A DNA stretch of 29,812 nt. Origin: Chara braunii (Eukaryota; Streptophyta; Charophyceae; Charales; Characeae). The position numbers were made by a program, and so were the translations under genes. The stretch spans positions 1,455,303 to 1,485,114 of the forward strand of contig BFEA01000286.1 of NCBI GenBank assembly GCA_003427395.1, in the 5' to 3' direction. The stretch's first letter is position 1; every line of letters begins with the position of its first letter. Positions 8,362-16,939 of this stretch are shown here, piece after piece. Under the pieces are notes generated by a model. That model did not search any database. It saw nothing but the letters and a program-made list of their open reading frames with translations, and had not been told where the DNA came from.

Positions 8362-9022
8362 ATATATATCTATATATATCGTCAAATATATATATATATG
8401 TATTATTTTTAATTTTTTCTTTTTCTTTTTCTTAACCTCACAATTTCTCGTTTGCGGGCGTGCGGAGTGAGAGCGCCAAATTTATTTGGTTCTATTCCGG
8501 GAGCGTGCGCGGGAGCTTTAGTCGGGTCTATTTTGGGTGGTGCATGTCTTTGCCTTGTGGGGCCGTGGTGCATGTCTTTGCCTTGTGGGGCCGCTGTGTC
8601 CTACCTTGTGGGGCTGATTCGTCTTGCCTTGTGAGGCCGGGTCGTAATTCAGGAGGGGTAGAATCCGCCTTCGTTCCCGGTTTCCGTTCGCGATAACTCT
8701 GCATTCAATTTTCGAAAGCTCGGTTTTTGCCATTTTACCATGTACCAAGCAACGCGCCAGCGGGAGAAATCGAGGTGGTGCATTTCAGTGTTTCAGCGTC
8801 AGCGTTGTGCAAAACGTTTAGTAAGCTTAGCCGCCTATGTTAAGTCACCTGGCTTTCCGGGTGTATGTTCGCTGTTCCGACTCGGGCCTTGAGCGCAGCC
8901 AAGCTGATGATATCCCAAAATTTGGCAAGGTGATGATGGCTCAGAGTCTTTTATACGGCCCGGCGCGCCGCGGCGCACGCAGTTGAAAGCAACCTGAACC
9001 TGTGGCCAGGCAGGCGAGTCTC

Positions 9023-9024
<2 letters not shown>
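8362..9024 (+). other. Upstream region of the 5-oxoprolinase exon
   Basis: No coding sequence recognised. It holds residual TA repeats to about 8402, a T-rich stretch, then GC-rich sequence with a 28-bp tandem repeat (8538-8593). It is the likely promoter/5' leader region of the downstream gene, but no TATA box or other motif can be pinned down. Confidence 0.35.
8538..8593 (+). repeat. 28-bp tandem repeat, two perfect units
   Basis: The unit beginning tggtgcatgtctttgccttg occurs at 8538-8565 and 8566-8593, followed by two degenerate ccttgtggggc units to about 8640. Confidence 0.95.

Positions 9025-9109
<85 letters not shown>
9025..9109. repeat. (CA)n(GA)n compound microsatellite
   Basis: About 29 bp of CA followed by 56 bp of GA. 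The reverse-strand Leu/Ser ORFs over it are artefacts. Confidence 0.98.
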
Positions 9110-9113
<4 letters not shown>

Positions 9114-9271
9114 GTGGTTTTGAGCTTAGGCTGCGTGACGAGAGGCCAGTAGGTAGGAGGAGGCGGGGGGGGTGGGGGTGCAGGAATTGTGCGAACGATA
9201 CATCCACGGAGCCGACTCGTCGCTCGTTTGCAGGACGTTTTTCTGATCAGCAACCTTCACCTCCTGCTTCG

Positions 9272-9358
9272 ATGGCGATGGCGGACGGTATTAAATGCGG
9301 ACGACCTTTCCGGTTCTGCGTGGATCGAGGGGGAACGTTCACGGATATTTATGCCGAG
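9272..9358 (+). CDS. OXP1: 5-oxoprolinase, first coding exon
   Basis: ATP-dependent 5-oxoprolinase opens 5-oxoproline to glutamate in cytosolic glutathione turnover. This exon encodes 29 residues starting MAMADG and containing FRFCVDRGGTFTDIYAE, the diagnostic N-terminus of the hydantoinase/oxoprolinase N-terminal domain (the GGTFTD loop). The ATG at 9272 is chosen because family members have only a few residues before the FCxDRGGTFTD motif; a second ATG two codons later is possible. The exon ends in phase 0 at GAG|gtatgag, a good GT donor. It should continue with the remaining ~1,200 residues, but I find no second exon anywhere downstream; either the first intron is longer than 20 kb and packed with transposons, or this is a broken gene or a mis-joined scaffold. 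Confidence 0.8.
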
Positions 9359-9367
9359 GTATGAGAT

Positions 9368-9368
<1 letters not shown>

Positions 9369-9418
<50 letters not shown>
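9369..9418. repeat. (CT)25 microsatellite in the presumed first intron
   Basis: Starts 10 bp after the exon 1 donor site. Confidence 0.97.
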
Positions 9419-9421
<3 letters not shown>

Positions 9422-9908
9422 GCCCGCTCTTGGTGTGTTTCTGCGTTGAGGCTATTTTTCCGAGTTTGCTTGTCTTTTACTGGTTTTAGATTTCTGTTCT
9501 TTTTCCCCCCCCCCCCCTCAATCTCACCTCACACTACCTACCCACCACTACTACTAGTTTTAGGCATACGGGGACCCCGTAGCAGCTCGTTTTTGGTCTC
9601 GCTTCAGAATTCATTTGCGCTTGTTTTCTCTGTGACTGACTATTGACGATATATATGTATGATGATGGCCATATTTATATACATTGGCGAAACCATGGGC
9701 GAAAAGGGAGAAAAGGAAAAAGGTACCGGGCGCCCTGTCCCCCAACCACTACCACACACACATTCATCCACTCGCCCACTCACTCGCTTTTTTTCTTTTT
9801 TCCCCCACCATTCTTCTCCTTGAATTTTGAAGTTCAGTACCTGCAACGGTCGGAGCGGTCTATGGAAAGCAGTGCCAAAGTGAAGCTGGACGATCCAAAA
9901 CTCAAGAT
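9419..9908 (+). other. Presumed intron sequence; no gene
   Basis: T-rich and C-rich low-complexity tracts (for example C11 near 9507). No motif recognised. Confidence 0.5.
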
Positions 9909-9920
9909 ATTCAGCAATTT
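9909..9920 (+). repeat. Target-site duplication, left, of U6 pseudogene 1
   Basis: attcagcaattt, repeated perfectly at 10011-10022 on the other side of the U6 body. Confidence 0.85.
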
Positions 9921-10010
9921 CGACATCCGTTAAAATTGGAACGATACAGAGAGAGGAGATTAGCATAGCCTCTGCGCAAGGATGGCACGCATAAATCGAG
10001 AAACTCAACA
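9921..10010 (+). pseudogene. U6: Retroposed U6 snRNA pseudogene 1
   Basis: Matches plant-type U6 from GACATCCG through TAAAATTGGAACGATACAGA, GATTAGCAT, CTGCGCAAGGATG, CACGCA and AAATCGAGAAA. U6 is the catalytic RNA of the spliceosome. The first ~11 nt of the 5' hairpin are missing, four bases are inserted directly after ACAGAGA (giving ACAGAGAGAGGAGATTAGC), and the 3' T-run terminator is replaced by an A-rich end before the target-site duplication. No upstream USE or TATA element of a plant U6 promoter is visible. Perfect 12-bp target-site duplications flank it, so it is a dead retrocopy, very probably made by a LINE. Confidence 0.93.
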
Positions 10011-10022
10011 ATTCAGCAATTT
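10011..10022 (+). repeat. Target-site duplication, right, of U6 pseudogene 1
   Basis: Second perfect copy of attcagcaattt. Confidence 0.85.
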
Positions 10023-10376
10023 TTTTGCAATTTCATATTATTTCCTCATTCGTGTAAGTCCTGTTTCTCCTCTGCATCGATCGCGTGGGGCCTGGAATTA
10101 GCAATGACTATTTTCTCCCCTCTCTCTGTCTCTGTGTTTTTTGGGACTCTGTTTTTTCGGAAAACGCCGAGACACCTGCGACTTTTTCCCTGTACCTGAT
10201 ATACGCCCAGGGGCCTGCCGCCCAGGCGCCCATGAATGCACCTTGCCGCTTGCATCGCGCAGATGCAGAATGCCTGGGTTAATCTCAGGAGAGGGAGAAT
10301 GGGCCAGCGGGTGTATCCGGGCGGACTATCTTTATCCGTACATCTCGTGGATGCAGGCTGTTTTTTTGTTTTTTTT
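10023..10376. other. Presumed intron sequence; no gene
   Basis: No coding or RNA signal recognised. It shares the ctggg/gcgc flavour of unique sequence and carries no obvious repeat. Confidence 0.4.
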
Positions 10377-10390
10377 CACTTCTCAGAATT
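10377..10390 (-). repeat. Target-site duplication of U6 pseudogene 2 (3' side of U6)
   Basis: cacttctcagaatt, perfectly repeated at 10479-10492. Confidence 0.9.
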
Positions 10391-10478
10391 TTTCTCGATT
10401 TATGCGTGTCATCCTTGAGTGCGCAGCGGCCATGCGAATCTTCTCTGTATCGTTCCAATTTTAATGGATGGCAAAGGA
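10391..10478 (-). pseudogene. U6: Retroposed U6 snRNA pseudogene 2
   Basis: On the minus strand it reads TCCTTTGCCATCC, then TTAAAATTGGAACGATACAG, AGAAGATTCGCATGGCC, then GATGACACGCATAAATCGAG and AAA. The ACAGAGA box is intact, but the catalytic AGC triad reads CGC and three bases are inserted after CTGCGCA. The body is flanked by perfect 14-bp target-site duplications (10377-10390 and 10479-10492). It lies 370 bp from pseudogene 1 in inverted orientation. The different lesions and different target sites show two independent retroposition events. Confidence 0.94.
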
Positions 10479-10492
10479 CACTTCTCAGAATT
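10479..10492 (-). repeat. Target-site duplication of U6 pseudogene 2 (5' side of U6)
   Basis: Second perfect copy of cacttctcagaatt. Confidence 0.9.
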
Positions 10493-10838
10493 CGAGTCGA
10501 GGCGTTTTGGTTTTCTCGGCGCTACGCGCTTTAGGCAGGCTTCAACAATCATCCCGGTTTCCCTTCCCCCCCCCAAAAAAAAACAAAATAAAAACAATTC
10601 CCGCGAATAGAACGCGTGGGCATTTTGCGTATTGAAGGCGGGCTTCTCGTCGAATCCCTATGTGTACTCTTCTTCTTTTTTTCTTTTTTTGCTGTATTCT
10701 CGTCATCTAGACAAGGGAACCGTTCAGCCAAAAAAAGGAAAAAAGCTTTGGAGCGTAGGGCCAGGCGCCAGTCGCACAGATTAACGGACATTGGCCATCG
10801 ATCTCTTCGTCATTTAAGGCTAGGATGGGCCTCGCCAC
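10493..10838. other. No recognisable gene
   Basis: Homopolymer-rich sequence with small overlapping ORFs on both strands that show no domain. A gggcctcgccacac motif at 10828 resembles the arms of the MITE-like elements at 7061 and 7252. Confidence 0.4.
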
Positions 10839-11426
10839 ACGGCACACGAAACGAAAAAGGGAACAACTGCATCTGGCCACAGAGGGCCGCAAAATACATT
10901 CGTTCATTTTTTTTTATTTTTATTTTTTCGCTTGCATATATTCTATCTCATCCTCGCGCTACTCTATGTATAGTACGAGGGAACACCAACCAAACCTGGA
11001 ACTCTCCCCAGCCCACGGGGTAGGTTTGCACCACAGCAGTGGTGCGAGAGCAAGGCTTGTATCAGCCCCTCATCACGATGATGCAGGGTGATCAGGCATT
11101 GCCCACGGCCTAAACCGGCGATGGTAGTGCCCAGCATCTTTGGCCAGTCACTTGCACCTCCCCCTACCCCCCTCCAACCCCACATTAGGGGTGTCTAATG
11201 GCGAATATCATTGCTGCATAGCAGCCAACAATATTTGGCCAAGGTCCTGCCAATGCTGGCTTGGAGAGCCAACGGGTTATCTCTAGCTGGTAGAACACCA
11301 AGCTTGCCCAGGCACCCACGTGAGGCCAATGGGGATTGAACCCACGACCTCCTGAATGCAAATTCTGTGCCTTACCAACTGAGCTAAGCCCGCAGGCTTC
11401 GTTCCGTATTTCGTTTCGTGTGCCGT
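10839..11426. mobile_element. Possible inverted-repeat element enclosing a SINE head
   Basis: acggcacacgaaacgaaa at 10839-10856 is perfectly inverted at 11409-11426, 552 bp apart. The interior has no ORF of note but contains the tRNA-like sequence at 11321-11393 on the minus strand. It may be a non-autonomous DNA element that received a SINE, or a composite. Confidence 0.4.
11190..11393 (-). mobile_element. tRNA-derived SINE (head plus unrelated body)
   Basis: The minus strand from 11393 to 11321 folds roughly as a tRNA: A box TAGCTCAGTTGG (11386-11375), B box GGTTCAATCCC (11342-11332), T arm GTGGG/CCCAT closing the TTCAATC loop. The acceptor pairs only at about 4 of 7 positions and the anticodon stem does not pair well around TTTGCAT, so it is not a working tRNA. 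It is followed by unrelated sequence to at least 11190, the usual layout of a SINE transcribed by RNA polymerase III. The exact 3' end, tail and target-site duplication were not found. Confidence 0.55.
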
Positions 11427-12105
11427 TCTTAAGTGGGACCGACCCATGATCTGGCCAGCCTCCACTGGAGGAATGCAAGCAGAGCTCCCAACGCCCACCG
11501 TTGCATGGGCGGTGCGTAACACAGACGTCTGTTTCTCCCTCAACCCCCCCCCAATTCAATCATCGCAGAACAGCCAAGTACCCAGTGAACCTCCCTACCA
11601 ATAGTCTACCCTAGTACACTAGTACTACAAAATAGACCTAGTTACTCAGCCATTTCGAAATTACCAGGCCCCGGGCTGAGTGTACCCTCGCCAGCCGACT
11701 GACTTTGCCCCAGGATCTCAAAAACCACCAAAGCTGTCTTGGCCCTTTCTTGCATTTGGCTTTCCTCCGCCCAAATCGCTCTTCTCAACCCTCTCCAGGT
11801 CCGAGACCGGTGCCTTGATCTCCAGGTCCGAGACCGGTGCCTGCCTTATTAGGGGGACCAGGGTATCTCGGTCAGTTAGGGGGAGGCTAGAGAGTGCCAG
11901 GGGTATAACCAGCACACTCGGTTGTCAGCGGCGCAGTGGTCTAGTAGAAGAGTGTGTTAAGTTATCACCCAGTTGATGAAGGCAATCTACCAACAATCAT
12001 TCATATGACGACATACACAGACAGAGCGAAGAAGAAGATGATAGACTAGACAATGGAGGAAGAGGAAGATATAGACGACTTGAGTCCCGAAAGCGACTTT
12101 CAGAT
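11427..12105. other. No recognisable gene; one short tandem repeat
   Basis: The block ctccaggtccgagaccggtg at 11793 recurs at 11820 (period 27). No RNA gene or conserved protein is seen. The minus strand here should carry the RT of the Penelope-like element at 12106-13352 if it were complete; it does not. Confidence 0.45.
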
Positions 12106-12375
12106 TTAAGATAAACATGAAGCTCGGACATGGCGATTAGCCCTACCGGTCATTTGCGAGATAATGAAGGCACAGAGCTTCCTGATCTTGGATTTGCACA
12201 GATTATCATCAAACACAACACGAATCACAATCCTCTTTCTGACCTGAACACCGAATCTGGCAAAAATTGAGTGTGACAAAACGCACCTCAGTCTGAACCT
12301 TGTCCTCTTCTCGCTAAATGTACGGATCGCAGTGTAAGCAACAATCAATTTATCAAACTCCCACACTTTCAACAT
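12106..12375 (-). pseudogene. Penelope-like element, pre-RT fragment
   Basis: An 89-residue frame whose ATG overlaps the stop of the GIY-YIG ORF (ATGTTGA), in another frame. It contains FRLRCVLSHSIFARFGVQVR then KRIVIRVVFDDNLCKSKIRK, which reads like the region just before the palm of a Penelope-type RT, and then stops. The two ORFs were probably one, separated by a frameshift near 12372. The RT catalytic domain is absent, so the element is 3'-truncated or deleted. Confidence 0.45.
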
Positions 12376-13352
12376 TTGTCGACTTCAGGATCTCTCAAAA
12401 ACTCAACCAACGGCCCTTTCAATACTAAAGAGCGACTCAAGAACGGTACGATAGTTTCAAAGGTCAACGTCAATCCCCCTTTCAGCCATCCCCTAGCATG
12501 CCGAAGTTCAATCCTCCCATACTCGCTGGATACAATACTTCCACCAAATAGTCTTTTTAACACCTTCCAATGGTCTAACAGTAAGGCACCACCGGTACAC
12601 TTAACCACTGTTTGATGCGAGAACAGATTCTTACAGGATTCCAGAATACTGAGAAGACTCCTCGTTACATACCCATCAGCAGAATGAAAGAGGACGAGAC
12701 TAGAGCTTTTTCCAATGGTCGTGGAGGAATTTCCAGTACCCACACCGATATTACTCACCTTCCGCTGTTTTGCCTTCAAACGCTCTTTCAGCCCAGGTCT
12801 ACACCTTCTTGACCGACTCGGCTTATCACGGCTGTTCAACGCAGGTGACAAAAGTCGGATAAAAAACTTCTCCGTAGCCAATAAATCTTCCTCCGAACAT
12901 CTACACAGTGGAATAGCCACATACGTATGCGCCCCACACCTTCGCAGCCATCGATACAACTTTTCATTTCGTCTACCCTTCTCGATCAAAGTCAACTGAC
13001 AAGCACGGTAAACGTGTTCCCTCCATCGAGAATGCAGGTCCTGTTCCCTCCATCGAGAATGCAGGTCCCTTCTCGTACTGCCAACATACATGTGCCGAGC
13101 CCACGGAGAAAATACCACGTACACCAGCGGCCCTTTCCAACCCTCGTCAACCCAACAGCGATCAGAATTAGCCTCAGTATTAAAATTGATTAACTTACTC
13201 CCCCATGGAACCAACCCTGCCAGAATAAGTCCACAAACCGCGCAACTCAACAATACGTTCAAATCCTTACACCTGAGAAGATCGGAAGAACAAACACGCA
13301 AGCTTTCACAGAGTCGCACAACATCCCTTTTACATGCTGAAAGCCTACACAC
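12369..13352 (-). CDS. GIY-YIG endonuclease ORF, probable N-terminal part of a Penelope-like retroelement
   Basis: 327 residues. GIY-YIG signature at residues ~77-91 (VYVV then MYVGST), catalytic arginine in LHSRWREH (R100 or R109), histidine 113, and catalytic glutamate 161 in ATEKFFIRLLSPALN followed by the usual LN. All catalytic-type residues are therefore present. A 27-bp tandem duplication (about 13021-13067) repeats DLHSRWRE in frame, doubling the arginine segment, which may disturb the active site. A cysteine-rich N-terminus (C at 2, 7, 15, 21, 28, 37, 40) precedes it. Residues ~190-327 are a linker. A nuclease at the N-terminus rather than the C-terminus is the permuted order of the Chlamys/Naiad groups of Penelope-like elements, known from green algae. 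In such elements the nuclease nicks target DNA to prime reverse transcription. The following RT is missing, so it is inactive as an autonomous element. Confidence 0.7.
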   Translation of the reverse strand: MCRLSACKRDVVRLCESLRVCSSDLLRCKDLNVLLSCAVCGLILAGLVPWGSKLINFNTEANSDRCWVDEGWKGPLVYVVFSPWARHMYVGSTRRDLHSRWREQDLHSRWREHVYRACQLTLIEKGRRNEKLYRWLRRCGAHTYVAIPLCRCSEEDLLATEKFFIRLLSPALNSRDKPSRSRRCRPGLKERLKAKQRKVSNIGVGTGNSSTTIGKSSSLVLFHSADGYVTRSLLSILESCKNLFSHQTVVKCTGGALLLDHWKVLKRLFGGSIVSSEYGRIELRHARGWLKGGLTLTFETIVPFLSRSLVLKGPLVEFLRDPEVDKC

Positions 13353-13481
13353 GGGCCCCTCACGGGACCCGAGGTTGGAATAGGGCCCCCAGGTCGTGTC
13401 ACCGCAACCTGAAGGCCCTATGGCAATTTTACTTGGGCCTGCATCAGAAAAACGCCAGCTTTAGATTATTTTATATTTTTT
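13353..13481. other. Spacer, no feature
   Basis: Short unique-looking sequence between the Penelope-like fragment and LINE sequence. Confidence 0.4.
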
Positions 13482-13671
13482 TTATTTATTTGCTGCTGTT
13501 TTTCTAACGGTTGTACTGTTGTCCGTTTTGTGGCCAGGTACACGTTTTAGGACCAGGGCCAGATTCAGGCCCAGAGGCTGAGCTCCTAAAAACGTTTGGA
13601 CCTTTTCTTTTGTTTTCGAACAGATTGCTACCTGTTCGGACCCAGGCCGACGTTGAGGCCGAGTACGTAGT
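13482..13671 (-). pseudogene. Old LINE, segment downstream of the nested insertion
   Basis: If the 349-bp insertion at 13687-14035 and one copy of its duplication are ignored, the minus strand runs on from the LINE coding region at 14036+ into this segment. It shows no recognisable motif of its own and may be the 3' part of the coding region or UTR of the older LINE. Confidence 0.4.
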
Positions 13672-13686
13672 ACAGAAATCAGAGTA
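13671..13686 (+). repeat. Target-site duplication, left, of nested LINE
   Basis: tacagaaatcagagta, perfectly repeated at 14036-14051. Confidence 0.9.
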
Positions 13687-14035
13687 GATCTTCCATAGGG
13701 GCAGGGAGGTGTGTGGGGAAGATACAGGCCGGCATTGATATCGGATGAGCTGTTTCTTGTTTCTAGGGACAATGGCGCTATCTGGCAGACCTGGACCCCA
13801 GGTCTGAGAGGAAAGAGTGGGATAGGGCAAGCTGACAGTCAATCCTCCACTGCGGTGGAGCAATCAATGCTGTTCAGGGATCCTTCGGCCTGACGGAAGG
13901 AAGTGTGTGTGAGTGTTCTTGATGTAATGTTTATTTTGACTTGCCAGTGGAATAGGAACCGGACTGACGCTCCCCAGAATAGAAGGAGCCAGGACCATAA
14001 GGCCCTGTTTTGTTAAAAAAAAAAAAAAAAAAACC
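13687..14035 (+). mobile_element. 5'-truncated LINE 3' end (copy A) inserted in an older LINE
   Basis: A 349-bp retrocopy consisting of LINE 3' UTR, terminal hairpin (13990-14007: CAGGACC, loop ATAA, GGCCCTG, with one A-C mismatch) and an A19 tail (14015-14033). It is bounded by perfect 16-bp target-site duplications, the hallmark of target-primed reverse transcription. Its UTR aligns well with the reverse complement of 23938-24170 (shared caagctgacagtcaatcctc and cggaaggaag blocks). Confidence 0.9.
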
Positions 14036-14051
14036 TACAGAAATCAGAGTA
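14036..14051 (+). repeat. Target-site duplication, right, of nested LINE
   Basis: Second perfect copy of tacagaaatcagagta. Confidence 0.9.
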
Positions 14052-15745
14052 AAACTTTGAATGTATCTTTCATTTCTGAGTTTCCATATGGCGCTCATGA
14101 TGCCCGCTCTGCATGCTACAGCCACGTAGGCCCAGCCCTTCCCTGCCTCATGTACGTTTTCCAGGATACCATTGACGATGAAGTCCTCCTCCCACTTGAC
14201 TGAGCCTTCCACGTGTTTAGCCCACAGCTTCGCCCACTGCAGCCAAACTCTTTCCGATTCCACACATGCCCACCCCATATGAGAGGCTGATTTTTCAAAT
14301 GTCTTTTGCATCTGGAGCAATACAGTTGATGGGCATCCGATTGCTCTTCAGCCATTTAGCCGTGGGGAGCACCCTGTGTAACCAGGGTAAGCTGCTGAAC
14401 TTAGCAGAAGGTATTTTTCTCACGGCCTTCCACATGTTCCTCAGTGAGGTCGAGGTAATACTGCTTACCAACTGTGACCTTCCCTGTGCCTCTATCTGCC
14501 ATCTATTTTTAACCTGTAGGGGCGGGCATGGCCCAAGATTTCTTCTGAAACTTGTAACCAACTGTTGGCTTGTGGTCAAGTATGATTGTCTGTTTTGAGT
14601 CCAGCGAGGTACCAACCCCAGTGGAAAGGATGGGCACGCAGTCTGCGGGCCGGTTTAATTCCTACAGGGCAAGGAAACCTTTTCTGTTCCTTCCCTATAT
14701 CTTGAGTTCCGATTACAGTAGAAGCGACATGGTGTTCCAGGCTTGTAATCCGTTCCTTGCGCTGTTCTAAAACACAGCTGCAGCCTTCCTCACTTTTGAC
14801 CAGTGACAACCTTGTGGCCACGGCTTCTGATTGCTAATGCATTCCTGAATTTTCCAAACCTCCGGTAGCCTGTCCTCTCCTTCCTTCCTCACCCACTTCC
14901 CCGTGTAGGCTCGAAGCACCTGAAGGAGAATGTCTTTCCAGCCCTCTGGGATGCTTGCAACTAACCATAAGCTCCACTCGCTCAGGGACCACCCAAAGGT
15001 GGTGTAATTTCGTCCTGTGTTTGACAGGAGACCTCCACTGGGCGAGCTCCGAATTCCAAATGTCAGAAATCCGTGAGACACCCCTTTGGATCCAGGCCTG
15101 TACAGAGTGGCCTCCGCCGACCAGGGAAGCTCCTCATTGTCACAGATCATCGAGTTCTCAAAAATATTTTGTGCACGGACCTCTTCTTTTGTCTCTGACT
15201 CTTTCAGTTGGGCTGGAAAGAGGGTCCGCCATGCAGCGAGTACATCCTTCCATATTGGTGACTTAATTGACCTGGTCACAAATGAGGGGGTAAGGAGATC
15301 CACCCAAACATTCTGTTGTCGGTCACGATCCCATTCTCTTGCTAGAAACAGGTAGTTCAACCCAAAGGTGGTTGGATTTCTCGGTAAGCTTCTGTACCAC
15401 CCATCTGCCTAGCAGTGCATTAATTTGCTGTTCCGGATCTAGGATTTCAAGACCTCCATCTTCTTTGCTCCCTGTTACCTTCTTCCAAGCCACTTTAGCT
15501 ATGTACCCTAGCTCCTCATTGCTGGACCCTTTCCATGAATATCTAGTAGAAAGAGTTCTGATCCAGTTGTAGCCCTTAGTTTCCAAGCTCTGGATCCAGC
15601 CCTGAAAAAACAGAAGTAGAGAAATAAGGCCCTCCCCATGATTGAGGTCGTACCCGTATAGCAGCCACCTTACCGACTTTGGAGACGACCTGCTGCTCCA
15701 CCCAGTGTGTTTGCATGTGCTCGACATGCCTACCTGCACACCCAA
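14052..15745 (-). pseudogene. LINE reverse transcriptase C-terminal region (zf-RVT part), decayed
   Basis: Minus-strand pieces in three frames make up the C-terminal third of a plant-type LINE ORF2. 15745-15323 has the post-RT region (AKVAWKKVTGSKEDGGLEIL, then DPEQQINALLGRWVVQKL). 15360-14767 continues with NYLFLAREWDRDRQQNVWVD and WKDVLAAWRTLFP. 14615-14295 then 14320-14060 give the zf-RVT domain (KFSSLPWLHRVLPTAKWL, then C..C and SASHMGWACVES, ending MSAIWKLRNERYI). At least three frameshifts separate them. The RT palm itself is not in the window. It is the host of the nested insertion at 13687-14035, so it is older than that copy. Confidence 0.75.
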
Positions 15746-15769
15746 AAATCCTCACAATCCTCTGTAGGC

Positions 15770-15863
15770 AGACTTTTTAGTCCCCAGTCTACTGATAACT
15801 TTGCATCGTGCCCTACAGACTTTTTAATCCCCAATCCACTGACAACTTTGCATCATGCCTTCT
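15770..15863 (+). repeat. 47-bp tandem duplication
   Basis: agactttttagtccccagtc at 15770 recurs at 15817 as agactttttaatccccaatc, and similarity continues through aactttgcatc. No gene is associated. Confidence 0.85.
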
Positions 15864-15964
15864 ACCTTAAAATTGCAATAGACGAGGAACAGTTCACAAG
15901 AGCTTCAGAGAATTTAGAGTATGCATCTAAGCAGCCCTTGAGGGCCCCCAAGGAGAATTCCATG

Positions 15965-16170
15965 TTAAACCACCAGTACCTGGCCCAGCTATCGGCCGCG
16001 GCGCTTCCCGTATACGCGCCGCGCCATTTGGGCTTCAGCCTGCCGGACCGCATTGGCTGGAGGCCGCAGGCAAAACGAAAAAGAAAATTGCGAGGCGGTT
16101 TGGCAGGACTTGGCGCGCAGCTTGCTGGGAGGCTCGGATTCAATAGCTGAGCGAGGTACTGGTGGTTTAA
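15965..16170. mobile_element. MITE-like element C, 206 bp with 28-bp terminal inverted repeats
   Basis: The left arm (15965-15992, ttaaaccaccagtacctggc and eight more) and right arm (16143-16170) match at 26 of 28 positions when inverted. The termini read TTAA on both sides, which could be a TTAA target site. The interior is GC-rich and non-coding. This is the compact structure expected of a non-autonomous DNA transposon. Confidence 0.7.
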
Positions 16171-16793
16171 TTGACAAGGCAAACAGGTCATCCGCCATGA
16201 CCAGTGCATCCGCTATGACTGATGCTTTGCATTACCTTTCGGGAGGACGCTCGTACCGCTTCCTTTAGTAAGCTTCCTTTGGTAAGCCGAAGCTGGATTA
16301 AAAAAACAAAAAGGAGGAGGGAAATATTGACAAGAGAGGGTGAGAAAAAGGCTCCACAAGACGTACAACGGAAAAGACGGCATAAATGGAGGTTGAAGAC
16401 TAGAGAGGGGGTGGAAAAAAAGGAGGGGGGGGGAACCTTGGACGTTTGTGAGACGTGATGGTTTGCACATTGCCATGATCACGTCTTGCAGTCGCTTTTT
16501 CTTTTTTTTTTTGTTAAAGAAAAGGTTTTGCTGAGATATCATTGTCGAACTGACCGTCCCCTGGCAATCTCATCTCATCCCCCAACTCTTGGCCCTCCAG
16601 TACTCTTCCAAAAATAGCCACCAGTTCCGGGCCAAGGGTTCTTCAAAAGCACCTATATGGGCCTTCATTTATTTGGTGAACGGAGGTCTGGTAAGTTGTA
16701 ATGATAGTGGAATTAATATTGGCTCCTGGCTGTTTGGTCCTCGGCCGCTTTGAATTGTCCGTTGCGGGTCGCAAGCCACTAGTACAGTCGTCG
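16171..16793. other. No recognisable gene
   Basis: Purine-rich in 16300-16440 and T-rich near 16495-16515; small ORFs on both strands are compositional. Nothing recognised. Confidence 0.5.
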
Positions 16794-16939
16794 GGGGCTA
16801 AGTCCCACTAGTGGGGGTTTAGTCTTCCTTTAGAGTATTTTTCAACACAGCCACAGTGGAGCTGTGAGATGTTGAGATCGGATGGCAACAGTGCATGCTC
16901 GATACTGAGTCTAACCCCCCACTGGTGGGACTTAGCCCC
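16794..16939. mobile_element. MITE-like element D, 146 bp with 29-bp terminal inverted repeats
   Basis: ggggctaagtcccactagtg at the left end (16794-16822 in full) is inverted at 16911-16939 with 27 of 29 matches. The interior is non-coding. No clear target-site duplication. Confidence 0.7.

Noticed and set aside
8941-9253. Minus-strand Ser/Leu-rich ORFs opposite the oxoprolinase exon
   Set aside because: Produced by the CA/GA microsatellite; no domain.
11321-11393. Functional tRNA gene (possible TGC anticodon, alanine)
   Set aside because: A and B boxes are good but the acceptor and anticodon stems pair poorly, so it is better read as a SINE head or tRNA relic.
13279-13292. agatcggaagaac resembles the start of an Illumina TruSeq adapter
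   Set aside because: Only the first ~11 bases match, and the surrounding minus-strand frame of the GIY-YIG ORF reads straight through, so it is most likely chance.
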